The notes under the pieces: generated by a model
Databases searched by the model: none
Told to the model about the DNA's origin: nothing
The model's input: the letters and a program-made list of their open reading frames with translations, nothing else
Part shown: positions 17,964-25,942 of the stretch, piece after piece
How positions within the stretch are numbered: the stretch's first letter is position 1
Layout of the letters: every line of letters begins with the position of its first letter
Translations under genes and position numbers: made by a program
Assembly: GCF_035668035.1 (NCBI RefSeq)
Contig: NZ_JAYMYJ010000093.1
Coordinates: 1-64,000, forward strand
DNA from: Thiothrix phosphatis
Lineage (GTDB): Bacteria; Pseudomonadota; Gammaproteobacteria; Thiotrichales; Thiotrichaceae
Direction: 5' to 3'
Length of the DNA: 64,000 nt

Positions 17964-18263
17964 TTAAGCCGAAGCGGCCGCCTGCATAAGGGACGCATCG
18001 CCATTAGCGATACATTCCGCTAATGTGCGTAAGTTTTTGAAATTATCCATATCCAAACCGCCTTCCTTGAAACGGTAGCCGGTGTTTTCTTCAATCAGCG
18101 TAATGAATTCCACAATGGCAATTGAATCCAGCCCCAAACCGTCCTCAAATAAAGAGACATCAGGATCAATCTCATCCCGGCTGATATTCACATCCATCTT
18201 TTCAGAAATAATTTCTTTCAATTGCCCAATCAAACCTTCAACTGCAACTCTGTCTGGCGTCAT
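17964..18263 (-). CDS. Stand-alone acyl/peptidyl carrier protein
   Basis: 99 aa from the second ATG (18263), which has AGGA 8 nt upstream; an ATG three codons earlier has no spaced RBS. The phosphopantetheine serine is Ser47 in GLGLDSIAIVEF. Length and acidic helices fit an ACP, with an Ala-rich tail. It is the first gene of the 14-gene operon, 109 nt before the radical SAM gene, and diverges from the AMP ligase that probably loads it. This gene is AT-richer than the genes after it. Confidence 0.85.
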   Translation of the reverse strand: MTPDRVAVEGLIGQLKEIISEKMDVNISRDEIDPDVSLFEDGLGLDSIAIVEFITLIEENTGYRFKEGGLDMDNFKNLRTLAECIANGDASLMQAAASA

Positions 18264-18410
18264 CTGAATCATTCCTGTGCCAATAAAACCAAAAAATAAA
18301 AACTGTGTGGCCCTGACGGGCAAAATAAACAAATGTCTATGATTTGCAGCCAACAACCACCTCCAGACTGCCATTTCAGGATGTTCCAAAAACCAACAGT
18401 GGTCAAAGGA

Positions 18411-18466
18411 AGAAATGTTAAGAAATGTTAAGTACAGTGTTGACTCGCAAGGTGCCATAGTAGAAT
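18411..18466 (+). promoter_or_regulatory. CpxR/OmpR-like direct-repeat box plus -10, AMP-ligase promoter
   Basis: Two perfect copies of AGAAATGTTA (18411-18420 and 18421-18430), then 30 nt, then TAGAAT (18461-18466). TTGACT at 18440-18445 could serve as -35 with a short 15-nt spacer. It is the best-conserved copy of the repeated box and lies in the 280-nt divergent region between the carrier protein and AMP ligase genes. I see no matching box pointing toward the carrier-protein operon. Confidence 0.7.
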
Positions 18467-18543
18467 CCTTGACCATACTTGCCGGTTTAATTTCCCCTTG
18501 ATAAACCGCGCTCCCGAACCCAATCCAACACGCCCAAACCAGC

Positions 18544-20010
18544 ATGACGTTTGCAGAAACCATCACCCAAAACGCAGGTTCGCCCCGCATCCAGCACAAC
18601 CCCATCACGGATGGCGCGAGTGCCTGCACTTATGCGGAACTCCCCGCCCTGCTCGACCAACTGGGCAACCTGCTCCAGGCGCAAGGCGTCGGCAGCGGCG
18701 ATTGTGTGGCGGTGGAATGCGCCAACTCGCTGGCAGGGGCGCTCACCCTGCTGTACCTGCTGCAACAAGGGCGCAGCTTTATGCTGCTGCCGCCCACCGG
18801 CAAACAGGATCAGGATCTGAAGCCGGTTCCGGCGTTCTGCCAATACCGGCTGGTGATTGCCCCGCCCGCCGCCCGCAGCATGGACAAGACCATCCCGCAG
18901 CAATTGGCGGATGCCCTGCGGGTGGAACGGCTGGACAGCTACGACCCGGCGCAGGATCACGCCGACCGCAGCACTGCCCGGTTGTATTTGCGCACTTCCG
19001 GCAGCATGGGAACCGCCAAGATTGTCGTCCATACCCACGACGCCCTGTTGCGCAATGCGCAGAACTGCGTGGCGCATTACGGTTACGCCAGCGACGACCG
19101 GGTCTGCATCCCCGTGCCCATTTTCCACTTCTACGGTTTCGGGGCCGCCTTCCTGCCAGCGGTGTTGGCGGGTGCCGCCATCGATGTGCAGCACGGTGCC
19201 AACCTGATCAAATACCTGCACCGCGAGAAACATTTCCACCCCAATATCGCCGTCCTGACGCCGAGCCTGTGCGAAATGCTGTCACATGGCTTCCAACAGC
19301 CGCGCCACTACAAACTCGCCGTCACCTCCGGCCAACGGATCAAGGCGGAGCTGTTCCGCAGCTTCGACCAAAGCGTCGGCGGCTGCTTGGTCAACCAGTA
19401 CGGCAGTTCGGAAATGGGGGCCACCGCCGCCTGCCTGCCTGCCGACCCGCTCGAGACACGCGCCCTGATGGTCGGCAGGCCCATGCCCGGCGTCGTGTTG
19501 CAAGCCGCAGCGGAAGCCGACGGCGCAGCACCGCAAGGCGTCCTGCGCTGCCAGCATCCCTGCGGCTTTGAAGGCTATGTGGATGAAACCGGCGCATGGC
19601 TCCACCGCACCGTTCCGGGCGGCTGGTATTCCACCGGCGACCTGGTCAAGACCCACCCCGATGGCGAACTGGAGGTGCTGGGCCGGGCGGACAACAGCCT
19701 CAACCGCCGGGGCTATCTGGTGCTGCTGACGGATATTGAAAAAGCGCTCGAGCAGATTCCCGCCATCAGCCAAGCCATTGTGGTCGCCAGCGAACAGGAA
19801 AACATGCAGGGCCAGCAGCTCACCGCCTTTTGCCTTCCCCACCCTGGCAGCCAGCCATCAACGGAACAAATCCGCGCCAACTGCTTTGAGATGCTCCCGC
19901 CTTATGCGCGCCCTGACAGCATCCAGCTCATCGACCGCTACCCGATGCTGCCCAGCGGCAAAATCGACCGGCAGGCGCTACGCGCCCGAACCCTGGAGCC
20001 AACGCCATGA
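18544..20010 (+). CDS. AMP-forming acyl/aminoacyl ligase (adenylation enzyme)
   Basis: 488 aa of the acyl-CoA synthetase/NRPS adenylation superfamily. Core motifs: LRTSGSMGTAK (P-loop, A3), NQYGSSEMG (A5), GWYSTGDLV (A7), the hinge region RADNSLNRRGYLV (A8) and PSGKIDRQAL with the catalytic A10 lysine. No condensation or carrier domain is attached. It activates a carboxylic acid as an adenylate and most likely transfers it to the carrier protein encoded divergently 280 nt away. Its promoter carries the repeated box. The substrate is not predictable by eye. Confidence 0.85.
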   Translation: MTFAETITQNAGSPRIQHNPITDGASACTYAELPALLDQLGNLLQAQGVGSGDCVAVECANSLAGALTLLYLLQQGRSFMLLPPTGKQDQDLKPVPAFCQYRLVIAPPAARSMDKTIPQQLADALRVERLDSYDPAQDHADRSTARLYLRTSGSMGTAKIVVHTHDALLRNAQNCVAHYGYASDDRVCIPVPIFHFYGFGAAFLPAVLAGAAIDVQHGANLIKYLHREKHFHPNIAVLTPSLCEMLSHGFQQPRHYKLAVTSGQRIKAELFRSFDQSVGGCLVNQYGSSEMGATAACLPADPLETRALMVGRPMPGVVLQAAAEADGAAPQGVLRCQHPCGFEGYVDETGAWLHRTVPGGWYSTGDLVKTHPDGELEVLGRADNSLNRRGYLVLLTDIEKALEQIPAISQAIVVASEQENMQGQQLTAFCLPHPGSQPSTEQIRANCFEMLPPYARPDSIQLIDRYPMLPSGKIDRQALRARTLEPTP

Positions 20011-20822
20011 CCAACAACCGCCTCCAGACCCTCTGCAATGAATGCGAGCAGATGCTGCATACCTGGCGCGAACCGCTGGCGGCCAAAAATATCCATACCC
20101 AGCAAGCCCTGCTGGAAATATTCAAGCTGGATTTCGAGAAGATCATCCACGCCATGCTGGAGGCGCACAGCAGGCCCGCCCAGCAGATCGTCGCCGACTT
20201 CTTCCACGGGCAGACCGAGATGCTGGATGAGCTGGCACCGGACTTTCAGGACAAGCGCCTGTATCACCTGGGCTTTGAGGTGCTGGAGCCGCTGGATTTG
20301 GTGCTGCAAGGCTTCGACAACTGGTTCGGCAAAGCCCGCCAGCTGTTGGGCGTCAACGTCCAGGTCAGCAAAATCCTGCGCTTTCCCGCTTCCCAGGCGT
20401 TTCAGGATCGCGTCGGCGCCTACACCGAAATCATGCGGATCTGGATACACATGGACCAGCGGACCATCATGCTGGAGCTGTTTGACATCCATCACCCCCT
20501 GCACATTTCCCCGACTGCCAGCAATGGGAACAATCGCCTGTTACAAAACCTGCGCCTGCAAAGCGGCTATTTGCCCGGCCACCGCCGCACCATGCGGCAG
20601 TTGTTCCATGCCGACCCGATCTGGCATTACGCCCTGTACGTCAATACGCCGGACAAAGTGCGCAACCTGCACGCCCGTTTCCAAACACTCGTCGCCCAAC
20701 GCCCGCACTACCGCCTCGCCAGCGCCAACCCGATTGAAAACAAGCACGACAAATCTTTCCACACCAAGCTCATCAACCAGAACGCCCAATTGGAAATTGA
20801 ATTCGTCACCCAATTGCACTGA
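20007..20822 (+). CDS. Unrecognised protein coupled to the AMP ligase
   Basis: 271 aa, starting in a 4-nt overlap (ATGA) with the ligase stop, so coupled translation and a related function are likely. I do not recognise the family. The first 130 residues look helical and include a Cys-x2-Cys (CNECEQ); the last 120 look alpha/beta, with DPIWHYALYVNTPD and LEIEFVTQ. The His-Tyr-Ala-Leu-Tyr-Val pattern weakly recalls a vicinal-oxygen-chelate strand, which I cannot confirm. No signal peptide or membrane segment. A candidate tailoring or transfer enzyme for the cluster. Confidence 0.7.
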   Translation: MTNNRLQTLCNECEQMLHTWREPLAAKNIHTQQALLEIFKLDFEKIIHAMLEAHSRPAQQIVADFFHGQTEMLDELAPDFQDKRLYHLGFEVLEPLDLVLQGFDNWFGKARQLLGVNVQVSKILRFPASQAFQDRVGAYTEIMRIWIHMDQRTIMLELFDIHHPLHISPTASNGNNRLLQNLRLQSGYLPGHRRTMRQLFHADPIWHYALYVNTPDKVRNLHARFQTLVAQRPHYRLASANPIENKHDKSFHTKLINQNAQLEIEFVTQLH

Positions 20823-20847
20823 CGGCCACGCAACCGCGTTTTGCCGT

Positions 20848-20879
20848 AAAAACCGGCCAGCCACAAAGCAACTGGCCGG
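20848..20879 (-). terminator. Intrinsic terminator of the propeller gene
   Basis: On the minus strand an 8-bp perfect stem, CCGGCCAG/CTGGCCGG (20879-20872 with 20860-20853), has an 11-nt loop and is followed by TTTTT (20852-20848). It lies 22 nt past the stop of the beta-propeller gene and ends the minus-strand sulfatase operon. In the plus direction it has no U tract. Confidence 0.8.
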
Positions 20880-20901
20880 AATGCCGTTGGCAATGGAAAA
20901 C

Positions 20902-23805
20902 TTATTCCCCAGTCAAAGTACGTGCCGCACCCAAGCGCTTGCGCAACCTGCCGCCCAGCAAACCCGCCAACGGCAGCAGGAGCATGACGGCAAAGTCGAA
21001 GCTGCCGCCGCCACCGCCGCCAGTGGACGTATCGCTGTCTGAGCTGGCACTGGTTGTGCTGCCCGCATCCAGCACCGGCCATACCCGGCCCATCGGGAAG
21101 CCATACTGGCTACCGCTGCCGTTTTTGGCGTCCGCCCAGTAAGCGCCGCTCCGCATCCCGGTAGCCCAGGCGCGTGACGCTGTGTTGGCAGGCGCATGCC
21201 CATCGGAAGTGGAGCTCCAGTACAAGACGTTGGCGACATTGTTGAACGGATTGCCCGCTGTCCATTTGCCTTGGCCACCGGTGTTGGCGATGGCAGGCGC
21301 ACCGAGGCTGAAGTCAACCAATGTCTGGATTTCGCGGATATTGGGCAAACGCCAGCTGTATTTGCCTGCGCTGCACTTGTCATAGGTCTTGCTGTTGATG
21401 CCCTTGACGAAATCCAGCGCTTGTTGCCACGTCACCGTACCATCGCCTGCCGTGCCTTGCTGGTCATACTCGGGGTATTCCGTGCGCAAGCAATCCGCAT
21501 TCTGCAACCAGCTCAAGCCGGTCAAAGCGTCGGTCACCACACCATCGCCCATCTGGAAGCGCGGGCTAGGCGTTTTCAGGCCCGCCTGCACTTCGCCATC
21601 CTGGCCGGTGCCGGTACAGGAAATGAAATTGCCGTCCACGTCATAGCAGGACTTTTGCCCAGTCTCGGCCACTGCCGCCACACCCTTGGTCTGGCCGCGC
21701 ACCGGTAGCACATATCCCCTGAAGCCAGGGAAAATGACCGGCGTGCCGCCCTTGTCATCCGCCGTGGATTCGCCCGTTTTCATGCTGACCGACCAGGCGC
21801 GCCAAGTGGAACCTGCACCCGTTGTATAGAAGGCGGCGAAGGAACCTGGGTCATTTTCATCCGAAGTGGAAGACCAGTAAAAATCGCTGGCCAGATTGTT
21901 GAAATATTCCTTGCCCGCCATCGCTGGCTCGCCAGCGCCGTAATCAATCAGGCTTTGCAATTCATGCACATTGGGCAAGCGCCAGTCATTATGGCCGGAG
22001 GCGCAGTTCGCATAAGCCCCCTGATTGATGCCCTTGACGAAGGTCAGGCCCTGCTGCCAGGCGACCTTGCCGTCACCGACTTTCATGTTCTGGTCGTACT
22101 GCGGGTATTGGCTGCTGATGCAGTTGGCGTCCTGCAACCATTCCAGCCCAGTCCAGGTGTCGGTGACAATGCCGTTCGCCTGCACGAAACGCGGCGTTGA
22201 ACCGCTGACGCCTGTCGGTTGGTCACCATTTTGCCCCGAACCCGCGCAGGTGACGCCAGCACCATTGGCGTCGTAGCATTCCGTCTGCCCAGTTTTCAGC
22301 ACTGGGGCCTTATCCGCTGCACCAAAGCTGGTTTTCACTTCCACCGGAATGGTTTGGGTGAATACGCCATCGCGGTTTTCAGCCGTGACCTTCACCGTAT
22401 ACTGCCCGGCATTGGGCCAGTTGAAAGTGGCCTTCGCCCCTTCCGCGCCAGTGACCGGGCCGACGCTGCGGCCATCGGAGGTTTCCCAGCGCCAGGTAAA
22501 GGGGGCGCTGCCTTTCACCTTCGCACTGAAGGCGTCATCCGTATTGGCCAGCAGTTTCTGCGCGCCTTCGGCGGAGCCGATCGGTTTGCGGTACTGGTCG
22601 CCAAACGCCAGCGCGCCGCCATTGCGCTTGAACCAGACAGCGGCATTGTCGACCCGGCTGACGGCATAGACATTAGCCCCCTCCGGATCGACGATCATGT
22701 CACGCACATAGGTCATGCCGTCGATGCCTTCTTTGCCTTGTTTGGCCGCCTTGGGGTTGCTCAATGCGCCTGTCCCGGCGGCACGGTCAAACACGGCGAT
22801 TTCGTTGCCATACAAAGCGCTGACATACACATTGCCGCCATCCGGGCTGACTTCCACCGCCAAAGCGCCCCACATGCCCGGCACGTCGCCGCCATCCGGG
22901 GTTTTGTTGGCATGGGTTTCGACAAACCCCAGCTCGCCGGTGTCAGGGTTACGGCTGAACACCGCAACCGTGGAATTAAGGCCAAGCTCAGTCCCCCAAC
23001 TGGCCGCGTAGACATTCAGGCCATCCGGGCTGACAGTCAAACCGCTGATACCTGCCAGACCGTGCTCATTATTGGCACCCGCCGCCATCACCTGGGAGAA
23101 ATGCAGCGCGCCGGTTGCGGCATCACGGGCAAATACGGCGATTGTGGATTCCGACCCGCCGCCGACATACACGCTCTTGCCATCCGGGCTGACCGTGATC
23201 GGGAAAGAGCCGCCAATGCCCTGGACACCGTTCTGGCCGTTTTCAAGCACGCCGGTATAAGCCAGCCTGCCGCTGGCGGCGTCACGGCTGAAGATTGAGA
23301 CTTTCGAATCATGCCCGGCGGTGGCGTAAACATTCTTGCCATCCGGGCTGATGGCGACGCCGCTGGCTTCATGCAAACCATCCACGCCATCCACGCCATT
23401 TTTCAGCACCTGCACAAACGTCAACGCGCCAGTGGCGGCGTCACGGTGGAACACGGAAATGGCGTTTGCCAGCCGCCCTACCGCATACAAATATTGGTTA
23501 TCCGGGCTAAGGACGATTTCGCTGACATAGCCCAAGCCATCGACGCCATCCTTGCCATCATAATACGCCTGCACGAACGCTAGGGAGCCGTCGGCTTTGA
23601 CCTCGAACACGCTGATCGCGTTATCATCCCGCCCGGCGACATACAGATGGCGTTTGGCACCACCGGTATCCTTGCTCATGGCGACCGAAATGGCACCATT
23701 GAGGCCTTCAACAGGCACAGGCGTTGCCTGTGCAGTGGCAGTCAGGCTGACTGATGCCAGGCACAAAAGCGCACCTGCCATACTTTTTGAGCAGCATTGC
23801 AACAT
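20902..23805 (-). CDS. Secreted beta-propeller (YVTN) protein with two DUF1566 domains and GlyGly-CTERM
   Basis: 967 aa from ATG 23805, chosen for GGGAG upstream and a signal peptide ending near TAQA; the frame extends 20 codons further without a signal. Residues about 30-400 hold seven or more YVTN/lactonase-type blades (SPDGKNVYA repeats). A PKD-like segment follows, then two DUF1566/Lcl modules with the pattern VTDxxTGLxWLQ, WRLPN and YWSSTS. The end is GGGGGGSFD, a hydrophobic helix and Arg-rich tail: a GlyGly-CTERM sorting signal cleaved by rhombosortase. Last gene of the sulfatase operon; a surface or extracellular structural or recognition role is inferred. Confidence 0.82.
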   Translation of the reverse strand: MLQCCSKSMAGALLCLASVSLTATAQATPVPVEGLNGAISVAMSKDTGGAKRHLYVAGRDDNAISVFEVKADGSLAFVQAYYDGKDGVDGLGYVSEIVLSPDNQYLYAVGRLANAISVFHRDAATGALTFVQVLKNGVDGVDGLHEASGVAISPDGKNVYATAGHDSKVSIFSRDAASGRLAYTGVLENGQNGVQGIGGSFPITVSPDGKSVYVGGGSESTIAVFARDAATGALHFSQVMAAGANNEHGLAGISGLTVSPDGLNVYAASWGTELGLNSTVAVFSRNPDTGELGFVETHANKTPDGGDVPGMWGALAVEVSPDGGNVYVSALYGNEIAVFDRAAGTGALSNPKAAKQGKEGIDGMTYVRDMIVDPEGANVYAVSRVDNAAVWFKRNGGALAFGDQYRKPIGSAEGAQKLLANTDDAFSAKVKGSAPFTWRWETSDGRSVGPVTGAEGAKATFNWPNAGQYTVKVTAENRDGVFTQTIPVEVKTSFGAADKAPVLKTGQTECYDANGAGVTCAGSGQNGDQPTGVSGSTPRFVQANGIVTDTWTGLEWLQDANCISSQYPQYDQNMKVGDGKVAWQQGLTFVKGINQGAYANCASGHNDWRLPNVHELQSLIDYGAGEPAMAGKEYFNNLASDFYWSSTSDENDPGSFAAFYTTGAGSTWRAWSVSMKTGESTADDKGGTPVIFPGFRGYVLPVRGQTKGVAAVAETGQKSCYDVDGNFISCTGTGQDGEVQAGLKTPSPRFQMGDGVVTDALTGLSWLQNADCLRTEYPEYDQQGTAGDGTVTWQQALDFVKGINSKTYDKCSAGKYSWRLPNIREIQTLVDFSLGAPAIANTGGQGKWTAGNPFNNVANVLYWSSTSDGHAPANTASRAWATGMRSGAYWADAKNGSGSQYGFPMGRVWPVLDAGSTTSASSDSDTSTGGGGGGSFDFAVMLLLPLAGLLGGRLRKRLGAARTLTGE

Positions 23806-23928
23806 TTTTTTTCTCCCGATCACTTTTCTTGACACACAAATCACAGGAACAGCGAACCTGCGCACATGGGGACACTCTGGCGCGCTCTAGCGCCAGCCCA
23901 CTACTCCACACCCCTCACTGGCCAATGC

Positions 23929-24648
23929 TTATTTGGGCGTAATGACCAAATTGGCAAAATACGCTTTGCTGCCGGGGTTCACCCACAGTGCGACGCCGCC
24001 GCCGCGCGTTGCGCCCAGCTTCAGGTCATTGACTGTCAGTAACGGTTGCCCATTGACGTACACCTTGGCGACTGCACCATCCACCTCGATCCGCAGTTTT
24101 ATCCACTCGCCCAAGCCAATATCCGCGCCGGTTTCATACACGCCGGGGTTGGTTTTCCTGGAGACATCGAAGTGGAAATCCGGATGGGAAATGTATTGCA
24201 GGGCGCGGGTGCGGCGCTCCGGGTCGTCAATCCGCCCGTTTGCCGGACGCAAATAAATCGCCTCATAAGAATTGAGGTCAGGCGCAACCCGGAAAGCGAT
24301 GCCGATGAAGCCGCGTGCCATGCCGCCGCTGCCTTCCGGAATGGTGCTCGCCAGATCCGCCTCGATCACGCCATTGGTGAACGACGAACCGTTCAACATG
24401 GCGATGGAGTTCGGGTTGCTGCCCAGGCCGACCAGGCTGCGGGCAAGGTTCAACCAGTCGCGCCAATCACCCCAGTCATACTCGACGACGGTGGCAGGCT
24501 TGCCCTGGAACTCGCCCTGGCTGATCAGGACTTTGGTCGAGGTGTATTCCGCAGTCTTGGCAATGGGCGTGGACGCTGGCAATGGCGTCAACAGCAACAG
24601 CGCAATCACCGCCAGCAACAGCAATGTGACCAGAAGCATTTTGTTCAT
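23929..24648 (-). CDS. Membrane-anchored LamG/DUF1080-like protein
   Basis: 239 aa. A single N-terminal hydrophobic segment (residues 4-22) probably anchors it in the inner membrane facing the periplasm. The rest resembles a concanavalin-type jelly roll: GFIGIAFRV, YEAIYLRP, WIKLRIEVDG and AKVYVNGQPLLTV are the usual strands of LamG/DUF1080 domains that bind or cleave glycans. It starts in a 4-nt overlap with the stop of the maturase gene, so it belongs to the sulfatase operon. Catalytic residues cannot be assigned; carbohydrate binding is inferred. Confidence 0.7.
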   Translation of the reverse strand: MNKMLLVTLLLLAVIALLLLTPLPASTPIAKTAEYTSTKVLISQGEFQGKPATVVEYDWGDWRDWLNLARSLVGLGSNPNSIAMLNGSSFTNGVIEADLASTIPEGSGGMARGFIGIAFRVAPDLNSYEAIYLRPANGRIDDPERRTRALQYISHPDFHFDVSRKTNPGVYETGADIGLGEWIKLRIEVDGAVAKVYVNGQPLLTVNDLKLGATRGGGVALWVNPGSKAYFANLVITPK

Positions 24649-25841
24649 ATCCTTGAACCCTTTACTGATAATGAAATGGATCTGACCGGGATGGCCTGCA
24701 CTGGTGCGGCGGCCATGTAGTGCTTGCGGTACAGATCGGCGAACATCCTGAAATCCTTGTCCGCCCGCTCAAAAAAGTATTTATAGGAAGCGCAAAAGTG
24801 GTTGTGCCCCCCGTCCCGTGGGTCATGCAGGCGGTCTTTGATGCAACCGCCATAACATTGGTGCAGCCATTGGCATTGCTGGCATTCCTCACCGTAGTCC
24901 GCCTTCATCGCACCGAACTGCCGGTGCGCTTCCGAATGGAAGGCGGCGTCCAGCGGCGTGGCGTGCAGGTTGCCCAGGAAGGTGTCGCGGGAAACCAGGA
25001 AGTCGCAGGAATACAAATCCCCATTGTGCTCCACCACCAGGTACTGGTTGCAGTGCTTGTGCAACACGCAGTGATCGGGCTGCATGCCGACATAACGTTT
25101 CAACAATTCGTCAAAAAAACGGATGGAGGTGTTCTGCTTCAAGGCGTGGAAATCAAAATCCTTGACCCAGAGCTTGAAAATTTTGGTCAGGAACCTGCCA
25201 TAGGCGTCCGCCGATACGGTATAGGGCGCCGCGATCTCCGGGTTGTCCGGATTCAGCTCCACCACCGGGCTGAACTGCATGAAATGGAAGCCGTTATCGA
25301 CGAAAAAGTGATAAATTTCACGCGGATGCTGGGCGGAGCAATCGTTGACGGTGGCCAGGATATTGACCGGCACCTGATGCTCCAGCAGCATTTTGGCATT
25401 GGCGAACACGCGCTCAAACGTGCCTTTGCCATGCACGTCCTTGCGGTAATGGTCATGGATTTCCTTGGGGCCATCCATCGACAGGCCCACCAGGAAGTTT
25501 TCCCGCCGCAGGAATTCGGCCCAGTCTGCGGTCAGCAAATGCCCGGCGGTTTGGAGGGCGTTGGAATAAGGCTTGCCATGCGCATGTTTGCGCTGCAAAC
25601 GCACCACCTTTTCAAAGAACTCGACACCCAAGACAGTCGGCTCGCCGCCCTGCCAGGCAAAGGTCGGGTTCGGGGAACAGGCGAACATCTGCCGGATGAG
25701 GTTTTCCAAGGTCTCATCGTTCATCTTATGCGTGGATGGAGGGCCCTCGTAAAGCTCATGTTTTTGCAAATAGAAGCAATAAGCGCAACGCAGGTTGCAG
25801 AATGAGCCGATCGGCTTGATGACAATACTGTTGAGCAGCAT
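24645..25841 (-). CDS. Anaerobic sulfatase-maturating enzyme (radical SAM, SPASM domain)
   Basis: 398 aa. The radical SAM cluster is C15-x3-C19-x2-C22 in FCNLRCAYCFY; WQGGEPTVLG follows. The C-terminal cysteines (HCVLHKHCNQ, YSCDF, ECQQCQWLHQCYGGC and FCASYKYFF) build the auxiliary clusters of a SPASM domain. This family converts the active-site Ser or Cys of a sulfatase into formylglycine. The sulfatase gene directly upstream has the Ser-type site that only this class of enzyme can mature, so the pairing is well supported. Confidence 0.9.
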   Translation of the reverse strand: MLLNSIVIKPIGSFCNLRCAYCFYLQKHELYEGPPSTHKMNDETLENLIRQMFACSPNPTFAWQGGEPTVLGVEFFEKVVRLQRKHAHGKPYSNALQTAGHLLTADWAEFLRRENFLVGLSMDGPKEIHDHYRKDVHGKGTFERVFANAKMLLEHQVPVNILATVNDCSAQHPREIYHFFVDNGFHFMQFSPVVELNPDNPEIAAPYTVSADAYGRFLTKIFKLWVKDFDFHALKQNTSIRFFDELLKRYVGMQPDHCVLHKHCNQYLVVEHNGDLYSCDFLVSRDTFLGNLHATPLDAAFHSEAHRQFGAMKADYGEECQQCQWLHQCYGGCIKDRLHDPRDGGHNHFCASYKYFFERADKDFRMFADLYRKHYMAAAPVQAIPVRSISLSVKGSRI

Positions 25842-25867
25842 TCCGTTCCCATCCTGTAGAAAATGCA

Positions 25868-25897
25868 GCCGACCAGCCGCCTAAGCGGCCAATCGGC
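25868..25897 (-). terminator. Hairpin between sulfatase and maturase genes
   Basis: An imperfect 13-bp hairpin (GCCGACCAGCCGC against GCGGCCAATCGGC with a short CTAA loop) stands 46 nt after the sulfatase stop and 27 nt before the maturase start. On the minus strand it is followed by TGCATTTTC. It could attenuate transcription into the maturase genes, or just stabilise the sulfatase message. Confidence 0.4.
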
Positions 25898-25942
25898 AAT
25901 GACGCAGGCATACGGGTTTCTGCTGTCAGAAATCCTGTGTGC

